A stretch of DNA of 64,000 bases from Streptomyces xantholiticus (GTDB taxonomy: Bacteria > Actinomycetota > Actinomycetes > Streptomycetales > Streptomycetaceae): contig NZ_BMWB01000019.1 in the NCBI RefSeq assembly GCF_014651015.1, positions 1 to 64,000 of the forward strand, in the 5' to 3' direction. The position numbers and the translations under genes are program-made. Shown here piece by piece: positions 51,550 through 58,706 of this stretch. How positions within the stretch are numbered: position 1 is the first letter of the stretch; every line of letters starts with the position of its first letter. The notes under the pieces were generated by a model. That model did not search any database, had not been told where the DNA came from, and saw nothing but the letters and a program-made list of their open reading frames with translations.

Positions 51550-52674
51550 TCACGTCCCCGCGGACTCGCGGAATCTCGTCGTCCGGTGGACAGGATCCGT
51601 GTCGATCTGCGGGATCACATGCTCCCCGATCAACCGGATGGTCGTCATCGTGTCCTCGTACGACACCCCGATCGGCAGCCCGAACGACAACTGGTCCGCC
51701 CCCGCCTGCTCCCACCGTTTGCACTGCTGCAGCACCTCCCCGGGATCGCCGCAGATCATCAGTTCCTCGGCTATCAGCAGCTCGATGATCTCCGCGGTGT
51801 ACTCCGGCAGCAGCTCCGGCCACTGAGGGACGCCCTCCGGCCGCGGGAACGTGTCGTGGTAGCGGAACAGCAGTGACTGCAGGTAGTTGAGACCGCCGGA
51901 GACCGCGATCTCGACCGCTCGATCGTGCGTCTGAGCGCAGATCGCCGTCGACGTCACCATCACGTTGTCGTTGACGAACGCGCCGACCGCCCTCGCCTCC
52001 TTGACGGCCGTCTTGTACGAGTCGAGGACCCATTCCATGTCGGATACCTTCTGGACGCTGAAGCCCAGCACCCCGAGACCCTTTCCGCCGGCCATGGCGT
52101 ACGAGGACGGGGACCCGGCCGCGTACCACATGGGCGGGTGGGCGCGCCCGTACGGCTTCGGCAGTACCTTCCTCGGCGGCAGGGACCAGTGCTTGCCCTG
52201 GAAGCCCACGTACTCGTCCTGCAGCCACATCCTGGGGAACTCGGCGATCGTCTCTTCCCAGATCTCCTTGGTGTGGTTCATGTCGGTGATGCCCGGCATG
52301 AACCCGAGGATCTCGTGCGACCCGGCACCCCGCCCCGAGCCGAATTCGAAGCGGCCTTTCGAGAGGTGGTCGAGCATCGCGACCTTCTCCGCCACCTTGA
52401 CCGGATGGTTGACCGGGGCCAGCGGGTTGAAGATCCCGGAGCCGAGGTGGATGCGTTCGGTCGCGTGGGCGAGGTAGCCGAGGAAGACGTCGTTGGCCGA
52501 CAGATGGGAGTACTCGTCCAGGAAGTGGTGCTCGGAGGCCCAGGCGTACTTGAACCCGGACTTGTCCGCCTGGATGACGTACTCGGTCTCCTCCATCAGC
52601 GCCTTGTGCTCGGCGAGTGGGTCGGTCTCGGCACGCTTGCCGAGGTAGCCCTGAACAAAGAGGCCGAATTCCAC
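51550..52674 (-). CDS. LLM-class flavin/F420-dependent oxidoreductase
   Basis: This 374-aa luciferase-like protein begins MEFGLFVQGYLGKRAETDP, with KSGFKYAWASEHHFLDEYSH (the EHH motif of bacterial luciferase relatives), GSGIFNPLAPVNHPVKVAEK, GRFEFGSGRGAGSHE, and a long C-terminal part. Its length and EHHF suggest a monooxygenase-type member rather than a small F420 reductase. It is the first gene of the unit leading into the amidohydrolase and ALDH genes, and two copies of the CTGACG-N3-CGTCAG operator lie immediately upstream. GTG 52674. Confidence 0.88.
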   Translation of the reverse strand: MEFGLFVQGYLGKRAETDPLAEHKALMEETEYVIQADKSGFKYAWASEHHFLDEYSHLSANDVFLGYLAHATERIHLGSGIFNPLAPVNHPVKVAEKVAMLDHLSKGRFEFGSGRGAGSHEILGFMPGITDMNHTKEIWEETIAEFPRMWLQDEYVGFQGKHWSLPPRKVLPKPYGRAHPPMWYAAGSPSSYAMAGGKGLGVLGFSVQKVSDMEWVLDSYKTAVKEARAVGAFVNDNVMVTSTAICAQTHDRAVEIAVSGGLNYLQSLLFRYHDTFPRPEGVPQWPELLPEYTAEIIELLIAEELMICGDPGEVLQQCKRWEQAGADQLSFGLPIGVSYEDTMTTIRLIGEHVIPQIDTDPVHRTTRFRESAGT

Positions 52675-52712
52675 GGGGGTTCACCGCCTTATCGGTTCCG
52701 TTCCCGCCAGAC

Positions 52713-52727
52713 CTGACGGTGCGTCAG
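52713..52727. promoter_or_regulatory. Palindromic operator CTGACG-GTG-CGTCAG
   Basis: Perfect 6-3-6 palindrome 39 bp upstream of the LLM gene start at 52674, the first of two tandem sites. Confidence 0.75.
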
Positions 52728-52774
52728 ATATGAATGGGGTCGACTGTTCCACCGGGCGCGTACGCCGTCAATAG

Positions 52775-52789
52775 CTGACGGTCCGTCAG
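52775..52789. promoter_or_regulatory. Palindromic operator CTGACG-GTC-CGTCAG
   Basis: Perfect copy 62 bp from the previous site (six helical turns), overlapping the stop codon of the SDR gene (52786-52788). The near-integral spacing could allow cooperative binding or looping at the LLM promoter. Confidence 0.75.
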
Positions 52790-53538
52790 AGAATACTGAC
52801 ACCGGCCAGCCACCCGCCGTCGATCACGAACGGCTGGCCGGTGATGTACGAGGAGTCCTCGCCGGTCAGGAAGAGCGCGAGCTTCGCGATCTCCTCGGCA
52901 CGCCCGACCCGGCCGAGCGGTACGAGCGTGCGGTAGAGGCCCTCGATCGCGTCCGGGTCCGTGCCCTCCGGGTTGCTCATCGGCGTGTCCACGGCCCCGG
53001 GGCAGACCGCGTTGACCCGGATCCGCTTCGCCGCGAGCTCCAGCGCCGCAACCCGCGTCAGGCCGAGGATCGCGTGCTTGGAGGCGGTGTAGGCGCCGAC
53101 GCACGCCATGCCGGTCAGTGCCGTGTACGACGCGGTGTTGACGATCGTGCCGCCGCCCGCGGCCTCGATCTCGGGAGCGACACTGCGGATCCCCAGGAAG
53201 GTGCCGACCTGATTGACCTGTGTGATCAGCTGGAACTCCTCGAGCGGGGTCGAGACCAGTTCGTTGAAGCGCAGCACGCCCGCGTTGTTGACGAGGCCGT
53301 CGATCTTCCCGTACGCACCCTTCGCTGCGGCGACGGCGGCCGCCCAGTCGGCCTCCTGGCCCACATCGAGATGGACGTAGAGCCCGCCGACCTCCTTGGC
53401 GAGCGGTTCGCCGAGCTCGTCGAGCACGTCCGCCAGGACGACCTTCGCGCCTTCCGCCGCGAAGAGCCTGACCTCCTGCTCCCCCTGCCCGCGCGCCGCA
53501 CCCGTGACGAGGACGACGCGTCCGTCCAGCTTGCCCAT
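52786..53538 (-). CDS. SDR-family oxidoreductase (hydroxysteroid-dehydrogenase-like)
   Basis: This 250-aa classical SDR has VLVTGAARGQG (cofactor loop), ADVLDELG (an acidic residue favouring NAD), DGLVNNAGVL, the catalytic Ser in VNTASYTAL, YTASK, and the C-terminal SSYITGQPFVIDGGWLAG. The sequence resembles 3-alpha/20-beta-hydroxysteroid dehydrogenases. ATG 53538 has AGGAGAG upstream and lies 15 nt after the preceding LLM stop, so the two genes form an operon controlled from the 54491 site. Confidence 0.92.
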   Translation of the reverse strand: MGKLDGRVVLVTGAARGQGEQEVRLFAAEGAKVVLADVLDELGEPLAKEVGGLYVHLDVGQEADWAAAVAAAKGAYGKIDGLVNNAGVLRFNELVSTPLEEFQLITQVNQVGTFLGIRSVAPEIEAAGGGTIVNTASYTALTGMACVGAYTASKHAILGLTRVAALELAAKRIRVNAVCPGAVDTPMSNPEGTDPDAIEGLYRTLVPLGRVGRAEEIAKLALFLTGEDSSYITGQPFVIDGGWLAGVSIL

Positions 53539-53553
53539 GCCTGCTCTCCTTGG

Positions 53554-54474
53554 TCAGTCGAGGTGCGGGGCGATGTCGGCGGCGAACGCCGCCATCTGAT
53601 CGGTGAGTTCGGTGGCGCTCCGGCTGCGGAAGCGGACCTGGATCTGGTGCACGCCCATCACCGCGTAGGCACGCAGCGACTCGGCGACGGCCGCCGGCTT
53701 GCCGGCGAGCGTGCGGCGGCCGGTGCGCCAGGCCGGTTCGCCCACGTAGAGCGGTTCGGTGATGGCGCCGACCGTGAAGGGGGCCTCGATCCCGGCCGCC
53801 TCCCGCAGGGCGTGCACCGTCGCGATCTGCGCGGGGAGACGGTCGCGGGAGTCGCCCTGCGGCAGCCAGCCGTCACCCTTGAGCGCGGCCCGGCGCACGG
53901 CGGCGGGCGAGGAGCCGCCGACCCACAGGGGGACGAGCGGCTGGGCGGGGCGCGGGCGCTGTCCCAGGTCCTTGAACGCGAACCGCTCTCCACTGAACTC
54001 CGGGTACTCCTGCGGGCCGAGCGCCGCTCGAAGCGCGTCGATGCTCTCGTCGAGCACGGCCCCGCGCGTGTCGAAGTCGACCCCCAGGGCCTCGAACTCC
54101 TCCCGTACGTGCCCGGCTCCCACACCGAGGACCAGCCGCCCGCCGGAGAGCTGGTCGAGGGTCGCGTACTGCTTGGCCGTCACCAGGGGGTGGCGCAGCC
54201 CGACCACCGCGACGTGACTCAGCAGCCGCACCCGGTCGGTCATGCCGGCGAGGAAGGCGAGCGTGGCGACCGGGTCGTACCAGACGGTGGACATGGCGTC
54301 CGCCAGCCGACGCGGTATGGCGACGTGGTCACAGACGGCGACGTACGCGAAGCCGGCCCGGTCCGCGGTGCGGGCGATCTCCGCGAGGTCGTCCGGGCCT
54401 GCCCCGGCCTCCCAGGGCTCGGCGTAGAGGGTGCTCTGCGACTGGACCGGAAGCTGCATCCCGTACGCCACCAT
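53554..54474 (-). CDS. LLM-class F420-dependent oxidoreductase
   Basis: This 306-aa luciferase-like barrel contains GFAYVAVCDHVAIPRRLAD, RLLSHVAVVGLRHPLVTAKQ, the phosphate-binding SGGRLVLGVGAGHV, and FALGVDFDT-like strands. ATG 54474 has AGGGAG upstream. It is the first gene of the LLM-SDR pair, with a near-perfect operator 17 bp upstream of the start. It probably uses the F420 made with FbiC, although FMN use is not excluded. Confidence 0.88.
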   Translation of the reverse strand: MVAYGMQLPVQSQSTLYAEPWEAGAGPDDLAEIARTADRAGFAYVAVCDHVAIPRRLADAMSTVWYDPVATLAFLAGMTDRVRLLSHVAVVGLRHPLVTAKQYATLDQLSGGRLVLGVGAGHVREEFEALGVDFDTRGAVLDESIDALRAALGPQEYPEFSGERFAFKDLGQRPRPAQPLVPLWVGGSSPAAVRRAALKGDGWLPQGDSRDRLPAQIATVHALREAAGIEAPFTVGAITEPLYVGEPAWRTGRRTLAGKPAAVAESLRAYAVMGVHQIQVRFRSRSATELTDQMAAFAADIAPHLD

Positions 54475-54490
54475 GGGGACTCCCTCACAT

Positions 54491-54505
54491 CTGACGGTTC
54501 GTCAC
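54491..54505. promoter_or_regulatory. Operator CTGACG-GTT-CGTCAc (14 of 15)
   Basis: The site differs from the perfect palindrome only at its last base and lies 17 bp upstream of the LLM start at 54474, where a repressor would block the ribosome-proximal promoter. Confidence 0.65.
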
Positions 54506-54542
54506 CTACCGCGTGAGGGTCATCGTCATCGCTGCCGCCGCA

Positions 54543-54760
54543 TCAGGCAAGAGGCTCGCTGCCCGCACCTCGGCCCATCAGCGCGTACACCGTCGACGCC
54601 CGCGCCGCCGGCTCCTGGCGCCCTCGGCGGTCATGGTGATGTCGGCGAACGCCATGCGCCTGCCGAGCTTGGTGATCCGCGCTTCGACGAGTACGTCGGC
54701 GCCGACGACGGTCCCGCGAACGGGGTGCCGCGGGTAGCGGGTCGCACGGCCGGGAACGAA
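54543..54760 (-). pseudogene. PaaI-type thioesterase C-terminal remnant with frameshift
   Basis: One minus-strand frame reads GTVVGADVLVEARITKLGRR then MAFADITMTAEGA, the second half of a hot-dog thioesterase. The next frame continues PAARASTVYALMGRGAGSEP to a stop at 54543, the usual ending. One frameshift near 54620 separates them, and the N-terminal half with the catalytic helix is absent. It was probably once part of the CoA-dependent pathway nearby. Confidence 0.6.
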
Positions 54761-54863
54761 CGTATCCGGCCACCGCTCGCCACTCGGCGACGGCGCCACC
54801 TGGGACCATGTTCCGGCAGTCGGCGAGACCGGGACCCGGCCGGGTCCAGTTCGGTGGAGAGCG

Positions 54864-55352
54864 ATGAGCGAGAACGACATGTACGACAAGCTGATCGCCC
54901 TGCTCGATGAGCACGGTGCGACCTACCGCGTCATCGAACACGCCCCCGAGGGGGCCACCGAGGCCGTGAGCGCGCTGCGGGGCAACGACCTGACCCAGGC
55001 GGCCAAGTGCATCGTCGTGATGGTCAAGGTCGGCAAGAAGGTGACCCGTTACGCCCTGGCCGTGGTCCCCGGGGACAAGCGGGTGGATCTGGCTGCGATC
55101 AAAGGCCTGTTCGGTGGCACGTACGCCGGGTTCGCCTCGCAGGACGCGGCGGAGAGGCTGGCCGGCTCCCGAAGCGGCACGATCCTGCCCTTCTCGTTCG
55201 ACGAACGGATGGAGCTGTTCGTCGACCCGGAGCTGCTGCGGCGCTCCGAGATCTTCTTCAACGCCGCTCGGCTCGACCGGTCCGTCGCCCTCGCGACGAG
55301 CGACTACACGTCGATCGCCGAGCCGCGTGTCGAGACCGTCTCACAGCCCTGA
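54864..55352 (+). CDS. YbaK/EbsC-family protein (aminoacyl-tRNA deacylase-like)
   Basis: This 162-aa protein has ATYRVIEHAPEGATEAVSAL, QAAKCIVVMVKVG (the conserved lysine of the family), ALAVVPGDKRVDLAAIKGLF, and a C-terminal SRSGTILPFSFDERMELFVD. YbaK/ProX-type proteins clear mischarged tRNAs such as Cys-tRNA(Pro) or Ala-tRNA(Pro). The His/Glu details differ from classical YbaK, so the substrate is not certain. ATG 54864 has GGAGAG just upstream; ATG 54879 is an alternative. Confidence 0.82.
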   Translation: MSENDMYDKLIALLDEHGATYRVIEHAPEGATEAVSALRGNDLTQAAKCIVVMVKVGKKVTRYALAVVPGDKRVDLAAIKGLFGGTYAGFASQDAAERLAGSRSGTILPFSFDERMELFVDPELLRRSEIFFNAARLDRSVALATSDYTSIAEPRVETVSQP

Positions 55353-55379
55353 CCGCACGCCGCGCGTCCCGGCGGGGCG

Positions 55380-56000
55380 CTACTGGACCGCCGGGGTCAG
55401 CGCCAGCGTCACGCCGAGACCGACGAGCACCGCGCCGATCACCTTGTTGAGCACGGCCTGCCTGCTCAACAACTTTGCGCGCAGGGCCTGCTGGGAGAAG
55501 AGCAGCGCGGCCAGACTGAACCACACCAGATGCGCGACGGACATGAAGAGGCCGTAGCCGACCTGCTGCACCACAGGAGTGTCCGCGCTCACGACCTGGG
55601 TGTAGGTGCTGAGCACGAAGAGCATGGTCTTGGGATTCAGCGCGTTGGTGAGGAATCCGGTTCTCAGCGCGCCGGCCTCGGACAGCCCTTTCGCATCGCC
55701 GATCTCGATGTCGTCCGTCTGTGTGCGGGCGACGAACGTCTTGTATCCGATGTACACCAGATACACGGCCCCGACGATTTTCATGACGGTGAAGAGCGTC
55801 GGGGTTCTGCTGACGAGCAGGCCGACTCCGAGCATGGTGTAGGCGACATGCACCAGAACACCGAGTGAAATACCCAGGGCGGAGAGCAGCCCGGCGGTAC
55901 GGCCATAGAGGTAACTGTTTCGCACGGTCATGGCGAAATCCGCGCCGGGACTGATCACCGCCAGCACGGTGATGACGGCGACGGCAATCATCTGGCCCAT
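55380..56000 (-). CDS. LysE/RhtB-family amino acid exporter
   Basis: This 206-aa membrane protein has six hydrophobic segments and the family signature ISPGADFAMTVRNSYLYGRT near the start, followed by GISLGVLVHVAYTMLGVGLL and the conserved GFLTNALNPKTMLFV loop. Members export excess amino acids or derivatives by proton antiport. A 2-oxoglutarate dioxygenase fragment lies just upstream on the same strand, recalling gene pairs in which a hydroxylated amino acid is made and exported. Confidence 0.92.
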   Translation of the reverse strand: MGQMIAVAVITVLAVISPGADFAMTVRNSYLYGRTAGLLSALGISLGVLVHVAYTMLGVGLLVSRTPTLFTVMKIVGAVYLVYIGYKTFVARTQTDDIEIGDAKGLSEAGALRTGFLTNALNPKTMLFVLSTYTQVVSADTPVVQQVGYGLFMSVAHLVWFSLAALLFSQQALRAKLLSRQAVLNKVIGAVLVGLGVTLALTPAVQ

Positions 56001-56094
56001 TGATCCGGATCTCCGCGTTTCTTGATTCGCTCGGGCATCGGCCGGTGGAACCGGTCGATCGTACGGGTGGGAACGGCCCCTGCGGCGCGCCGAG

Positions 56095-56122
56095 GCGCGG
56101 ACCGCCGGCGGGCGGTCCGCGC
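56095..56122 (-). terminator. 12-bp hairpin after the dioxygenase remnant
   Basis: GCGCGGACCGCC (56095-56106) pairs with 56111-56122 across a 4-nt loop, immediately past the stop of the 2OG-Fe dioxygenase fragment and before LysE. Confidence 0.6.
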
Positions 56123-56129
56123 CGGCGTC

Positions 56130-56290
56130 TCAGGGCCGGTGGCGGTAGGTGATCACCAGTACGTCACGCTCGGCGGTCCGGGACGGGTCGAGTCGCTCGA
56201 CGGGGCTGACGCCGTGGAAGACCCGCTCGTCGTTCACGAGCGCCAGATCCAGGGACTCGGTGAGCGTGAACTTCTCCCCGCACTTCGCCG
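56130..56290 (-). pseudogene. 2OG-Fe(II) dioxygenase C-terminal fragment
   Basis: A minus-strand frame reads GEKFTLTESLDLALVNDERV then FHGVSPVERLDPSRTAERD and VLVITYRHRP before a stop at 56130. This is the C-terminal end of the amino-acid dioxygenase-like family (2OG-Fe_Oxy_2), including the distal His and the Arg that binds 2-oxoglutarate. The catalytic HxD half upstream is missing, replaced by unrelated sequence, so the gene is truncated. Confidence 0.65.
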
Positions 56291-56361
56291 GTGACCGTTC
56301 TCCGGCGACTCCGGCACCTTGTCGCCGATCGCCCGCACCGGAGGCCGCGGCGGGCGACCGG

Positions 56362-57582
56362 CTACGCCCCGGACCACAGCCCGTCGTCCGTGAGGCCCAG
56401 CAGGTCGATCGCGTTGCCGCGGACGATCCGGTCGACCACCTCCGGCGGCAGGTGGCCCATCTGGGACTCGCCGACCTCCTTCGACCTGGGCCACGTGGAG
56501 TCCGAGTGCGGGTAGTCCGTCTCGTACAGAACGTTGCCGACGCCGATCGCGTCGAGATTCTTCAGGCCGAACGCGTCGTCGAAGAAGCAGCCGTAAACGT
56601 GGTCGGCGAACAGTTCGGACGGCGGCCGGGTGACCTTGCCGGCGACGCCGCCCCACGCGCGGTTCTCCTCCCAGACGACGTCCGCGCGTTCGAGGATGTA
56701 CGGGATCCAGCCGATCTGGCCCTCCGCGTACATGACCCGCAGACGGGGGAATCGCTCGAACTTGCCGCTCATCAGCCAGTCGACCATGGAGAAACAGCAG
56801 TTGGCGAAGGTGATCGTCGAGCCGACGGCCGGCGGGGCGTCCGCCGAGGTGGACGGCATCCGGCTGGAGGAGCCGATGTGCATGGCGATGACCGTGCCGG
56901 TCTCGTCGCACGCGTCGAGGAACGGGTCCCAGTCGTCCGTGTGGATGGAGGGGAGCCCGAGGTGCGGGGGTATCTCGGAGAAGGCGACGGCGCGCACACC
57001 GCGCGCCGCGTTGCGGCGGACCTCGGCGGCGGCCAGCTCCGCGTCCCACAGCGGGACGAGGGTCAGCGGGATGAGCCTGCCCCGCGCCTCGGGGCCACAC
57101 CACTCCTCGACCATCCAGTCGTTGTACGCACGCACGCCGAGCAGCCCGAGCTCGCGGTCGGCGGCCTCGGTGAAGGTCTGGCCGCAGAAGCGGGGGAACG
57201 TCGGGAAGCAGAGCGCGGACGTGACGTGGTTGACGTCCATGTCGGCGAGGCGGTCGGGGACGCTGTAGGAGCCGGGGCGCATCTGCTCGTAGGTGATGAT
57301 CTCCAGCTTGATCTCGTCGCGGTCGTAGCCGACGGCGGTGTCGAGCCGGGTGAGGGGCCGGCGCAGGTCCTCGTAGACCCACCAGTCGCCAACCGGCCCT
57401 TCGTCGCCGGGCGTTCCCATCACAGGCGCGAACCTGCCGCCCATGAAGGTCATTTCCTTCAGGGGTGCACGGACGATGCGCGGGCCGGTGTCGGCGTATT
57501 TCGACGGGAGCCGGTCCCGCCAGACGTTGGGGGGCTCCACCGTGTGGTCGTCCACCGAGATGATCTTGGGGAAGGTCTCCAT
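56362..57582 (-). CDS. Amidohydrolase-2 (ACMSD/decarboxylase-like TIM-barrel) protein
   Basis: This 406-aa protein opens KIISVDDHTVEPPNVWRDRL, where the usual metal pair is replaced by D-x-H-x-x-E, and contains FPTFPRFCGQTF, GVRAVAFSEIPPHLGLPS, AMHIGSSSRMP and the closing metal motif NVLYETDYPHSDSTWPRS. Relatives act as hydrolases or decarboxylases and are common in steroid and lipid catabolic loci of actinomycetes. ATG 57582. The perfect CTGACG-N3-CGTCAG operator lies 21 bp upstream, so it belongs to the same regulon as the LLM, SDR and acyl-CoA ligase genes. Confidence 0.87.
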   Translation of the reverse strand: METFPKIISVDDHTVEPPNVWRDRLPSKYADTGPRIVRAPLKEMTFMGGRFAPVMGTPGDEGPVGDWWVYEDLRRPLTRLDTAVGYDRDEIKLEIITYEQMRPGSYSVPDRLADMDVNHVTSALCFPTFPRFCGQTFTEAADRELGLLGVRAYNDWMVEEWCGPEARGRLIPLTLVPLWDAELAAAEVRRNAARGVRAVAFSEIPPHLGLPSIHTDDWDPFLDACDETGTVIAMHIGSSSRMPSTSADAPPAVGSTITFANCCFSMVDWLMSGKFERFPRLRVMYAEGQIGWIPYILERADVVWEENRAWGGVAGKVTRPPSELFADHVYGCFFDDAFGLKNLDAIGVGNVLYETDYPHSDSTWPRSKEVGESQMGHLPPEVVDRIVRGNAIDLLGLTDDGLWSGA

Positions 57583-57602
57583 GCTTTCAAGGTAACGCTG
57601 AT

Positions 57603-57617
57603 CTGACGGTACGTCAG
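57603..57617. promoter_or_regulatory. Palindromic operator CTGACG-GTA-CGTCAG
   Basis: A fully self-complementary 15-mer (including the spacer to within its central base), 21 bp upstream of the amidohydrolase start. Identical to the site at 63869. Confidence 0.78.
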
Positions 57618-57654
57618 CTGAGCGAGCGGCGCCTGAGGTTCGGGCCGACCCACT

Positions 57655-57682
57655 ATACACTCCGCGTATACACGGCGTGTAT
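57655..57682. promoter_or_regulatory. Two overlapping ATACAC-N3-GTGTAT operator-like palindromes
   Basis: ATACAC-GGC-GTGTAT (57668-57682) is perfect; ATACAC-TCC-GCGTAT (57655-57669) overlaps it by 2 bp with one mismatch. The 28-bp block is strikingly AT-rich for this genome. It lies between the divergent amidohydrolase and polysaccharide deacetylase genes, about 100 bp before the latter, and suits a different TetR-type or similar regulator. Confidence 0.6.
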
Positions 57683-57780
57683 AGTCGCGCCGCGTACGGA
57701 CGACCACCGGCACGGCGCCGAGGTCCGTGCGCCCGGCACACGACCACGCCACCGCACCACCACGAACGGGGAGACTCGCC

Positions 57781-58584
57781 ATGCCTTCAAGGACGCACAA
57801 AAGCCGGGCCCGGGTTGTCCCGGCCCTCGCCGCTGCGGCCGCGCTCACATTCGCGCTCGCCGGCTGCTCCGTCGACAGCACGTCCCCGGCCGACGCCCGC
57901 GCCGGTGCCTCCGACTCCGACGGCAAGCCCCTCGCGAGCGGAAACAACGGCGGCACGGGCTCGACGCAGACCGTCGACTGCGAGAAGGCGAAGTGCATCG
58001 CGCTCACCTTCGACGCCGGACCCGGCAAGGACACCCCGGAGCTGCTCGACATCCTCAAGAAGGAGAAGGTGCACGCCACCTTCTTCCTCCTCGGCAAGAA
58101 CCATGTGCTCAAGCATCCCGACGTGGTGCGCCGCCTCGCCGCCGAGGGCCATGAGGTGGCCAACCACACCTGGACCCACCAGCGGCTCGACAAGCTCGAC
58201 AAGGAAGGGATACGCGAGGAGCTCGGCCGTACCCAGGACGCCATAGCCGAGATAACCGGCGAGAAGCCGCGGCTGATGCGCCCGCCCCAGGGTCGTACCG
58301 ACGACGAGGTGAAGGCGGTCAGCAAGGAGCTCGGACTCTCCCAGGTCCTGTGGAGCGCCACCGCCAAGGACTACTCGACCACCGACAGCGCGCTCATCGA
58401 GAAGCGCATCCTCGACCAGGCCGGCCGTGACGGCATCATCCTGCTGCACGACATCTACGACGGGACCGTGCCCGCCGTGCCCGGGATCATTTCCGAACTG
58501 AAGGAGCGCGGTTACACCTTCGTCACGGTCCCCGAGCTGCTCTCACCGGCCGCACCCGAGCCCGGAACCGTCTATCGCCCCTGA
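57781..58584 (+). CDS. Polysaccharide deacetylase (NodB domain) lipoprotein
   Basis: This 267-aa protein has a signal ending in the lipobox LAGC (Cys about residue 29), so it is anchored outside the membrane. The NodB motifs are IALTFDAGPGKDTPELLDIL (motif 1), NHTWTHQRL (motif 2, metal His pair), MRPPQG (motif 3) and LLHDIYDGT (motif 5). Motif 1 usually reads TFDDGP; here the second Asp, a metal ligand in characterised enzymes, is Ala. It would deacetylate peptidoglycan or another N-acetylated glycan if active. ATG 57781 has GGGGAG upstream. Confidence 0.9.
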   Translation: MPSRTHKSRARVVPALAAAAALTFALAGCSVDSTSPADARAGASDSDGKPLASGNNGGTGSTQTVDCEKAKCIALTFDAGPGKDTPELLDILKKEKVHATFFLLGKNHVLKHPDVVRRLAAEGHEVANHTWTHQRLDKLDKEGIREELGRTQDAIAEITGEKPRLMRPPQGRTDDEVKAVSKELGLSQVLWSATAKDYSTTDSALIEKRILDQAGRDGIILLHDIYDGTVPAVPGIISELKERGYTFVTVPELLSPAAPEPGTVYRP

Positions 58585-58706
58585 TCAGAACGGGCCTGTC
58601 GAACACGCGGGCGGTCGGCAGCGGGAGTTGCCCCGCTGCTGACGCGGCCACCCCCAACAAGGCAGACTGTCGAGGGCGATTCCGGCAGTACCGGCAGGGG
58701 GCACCA

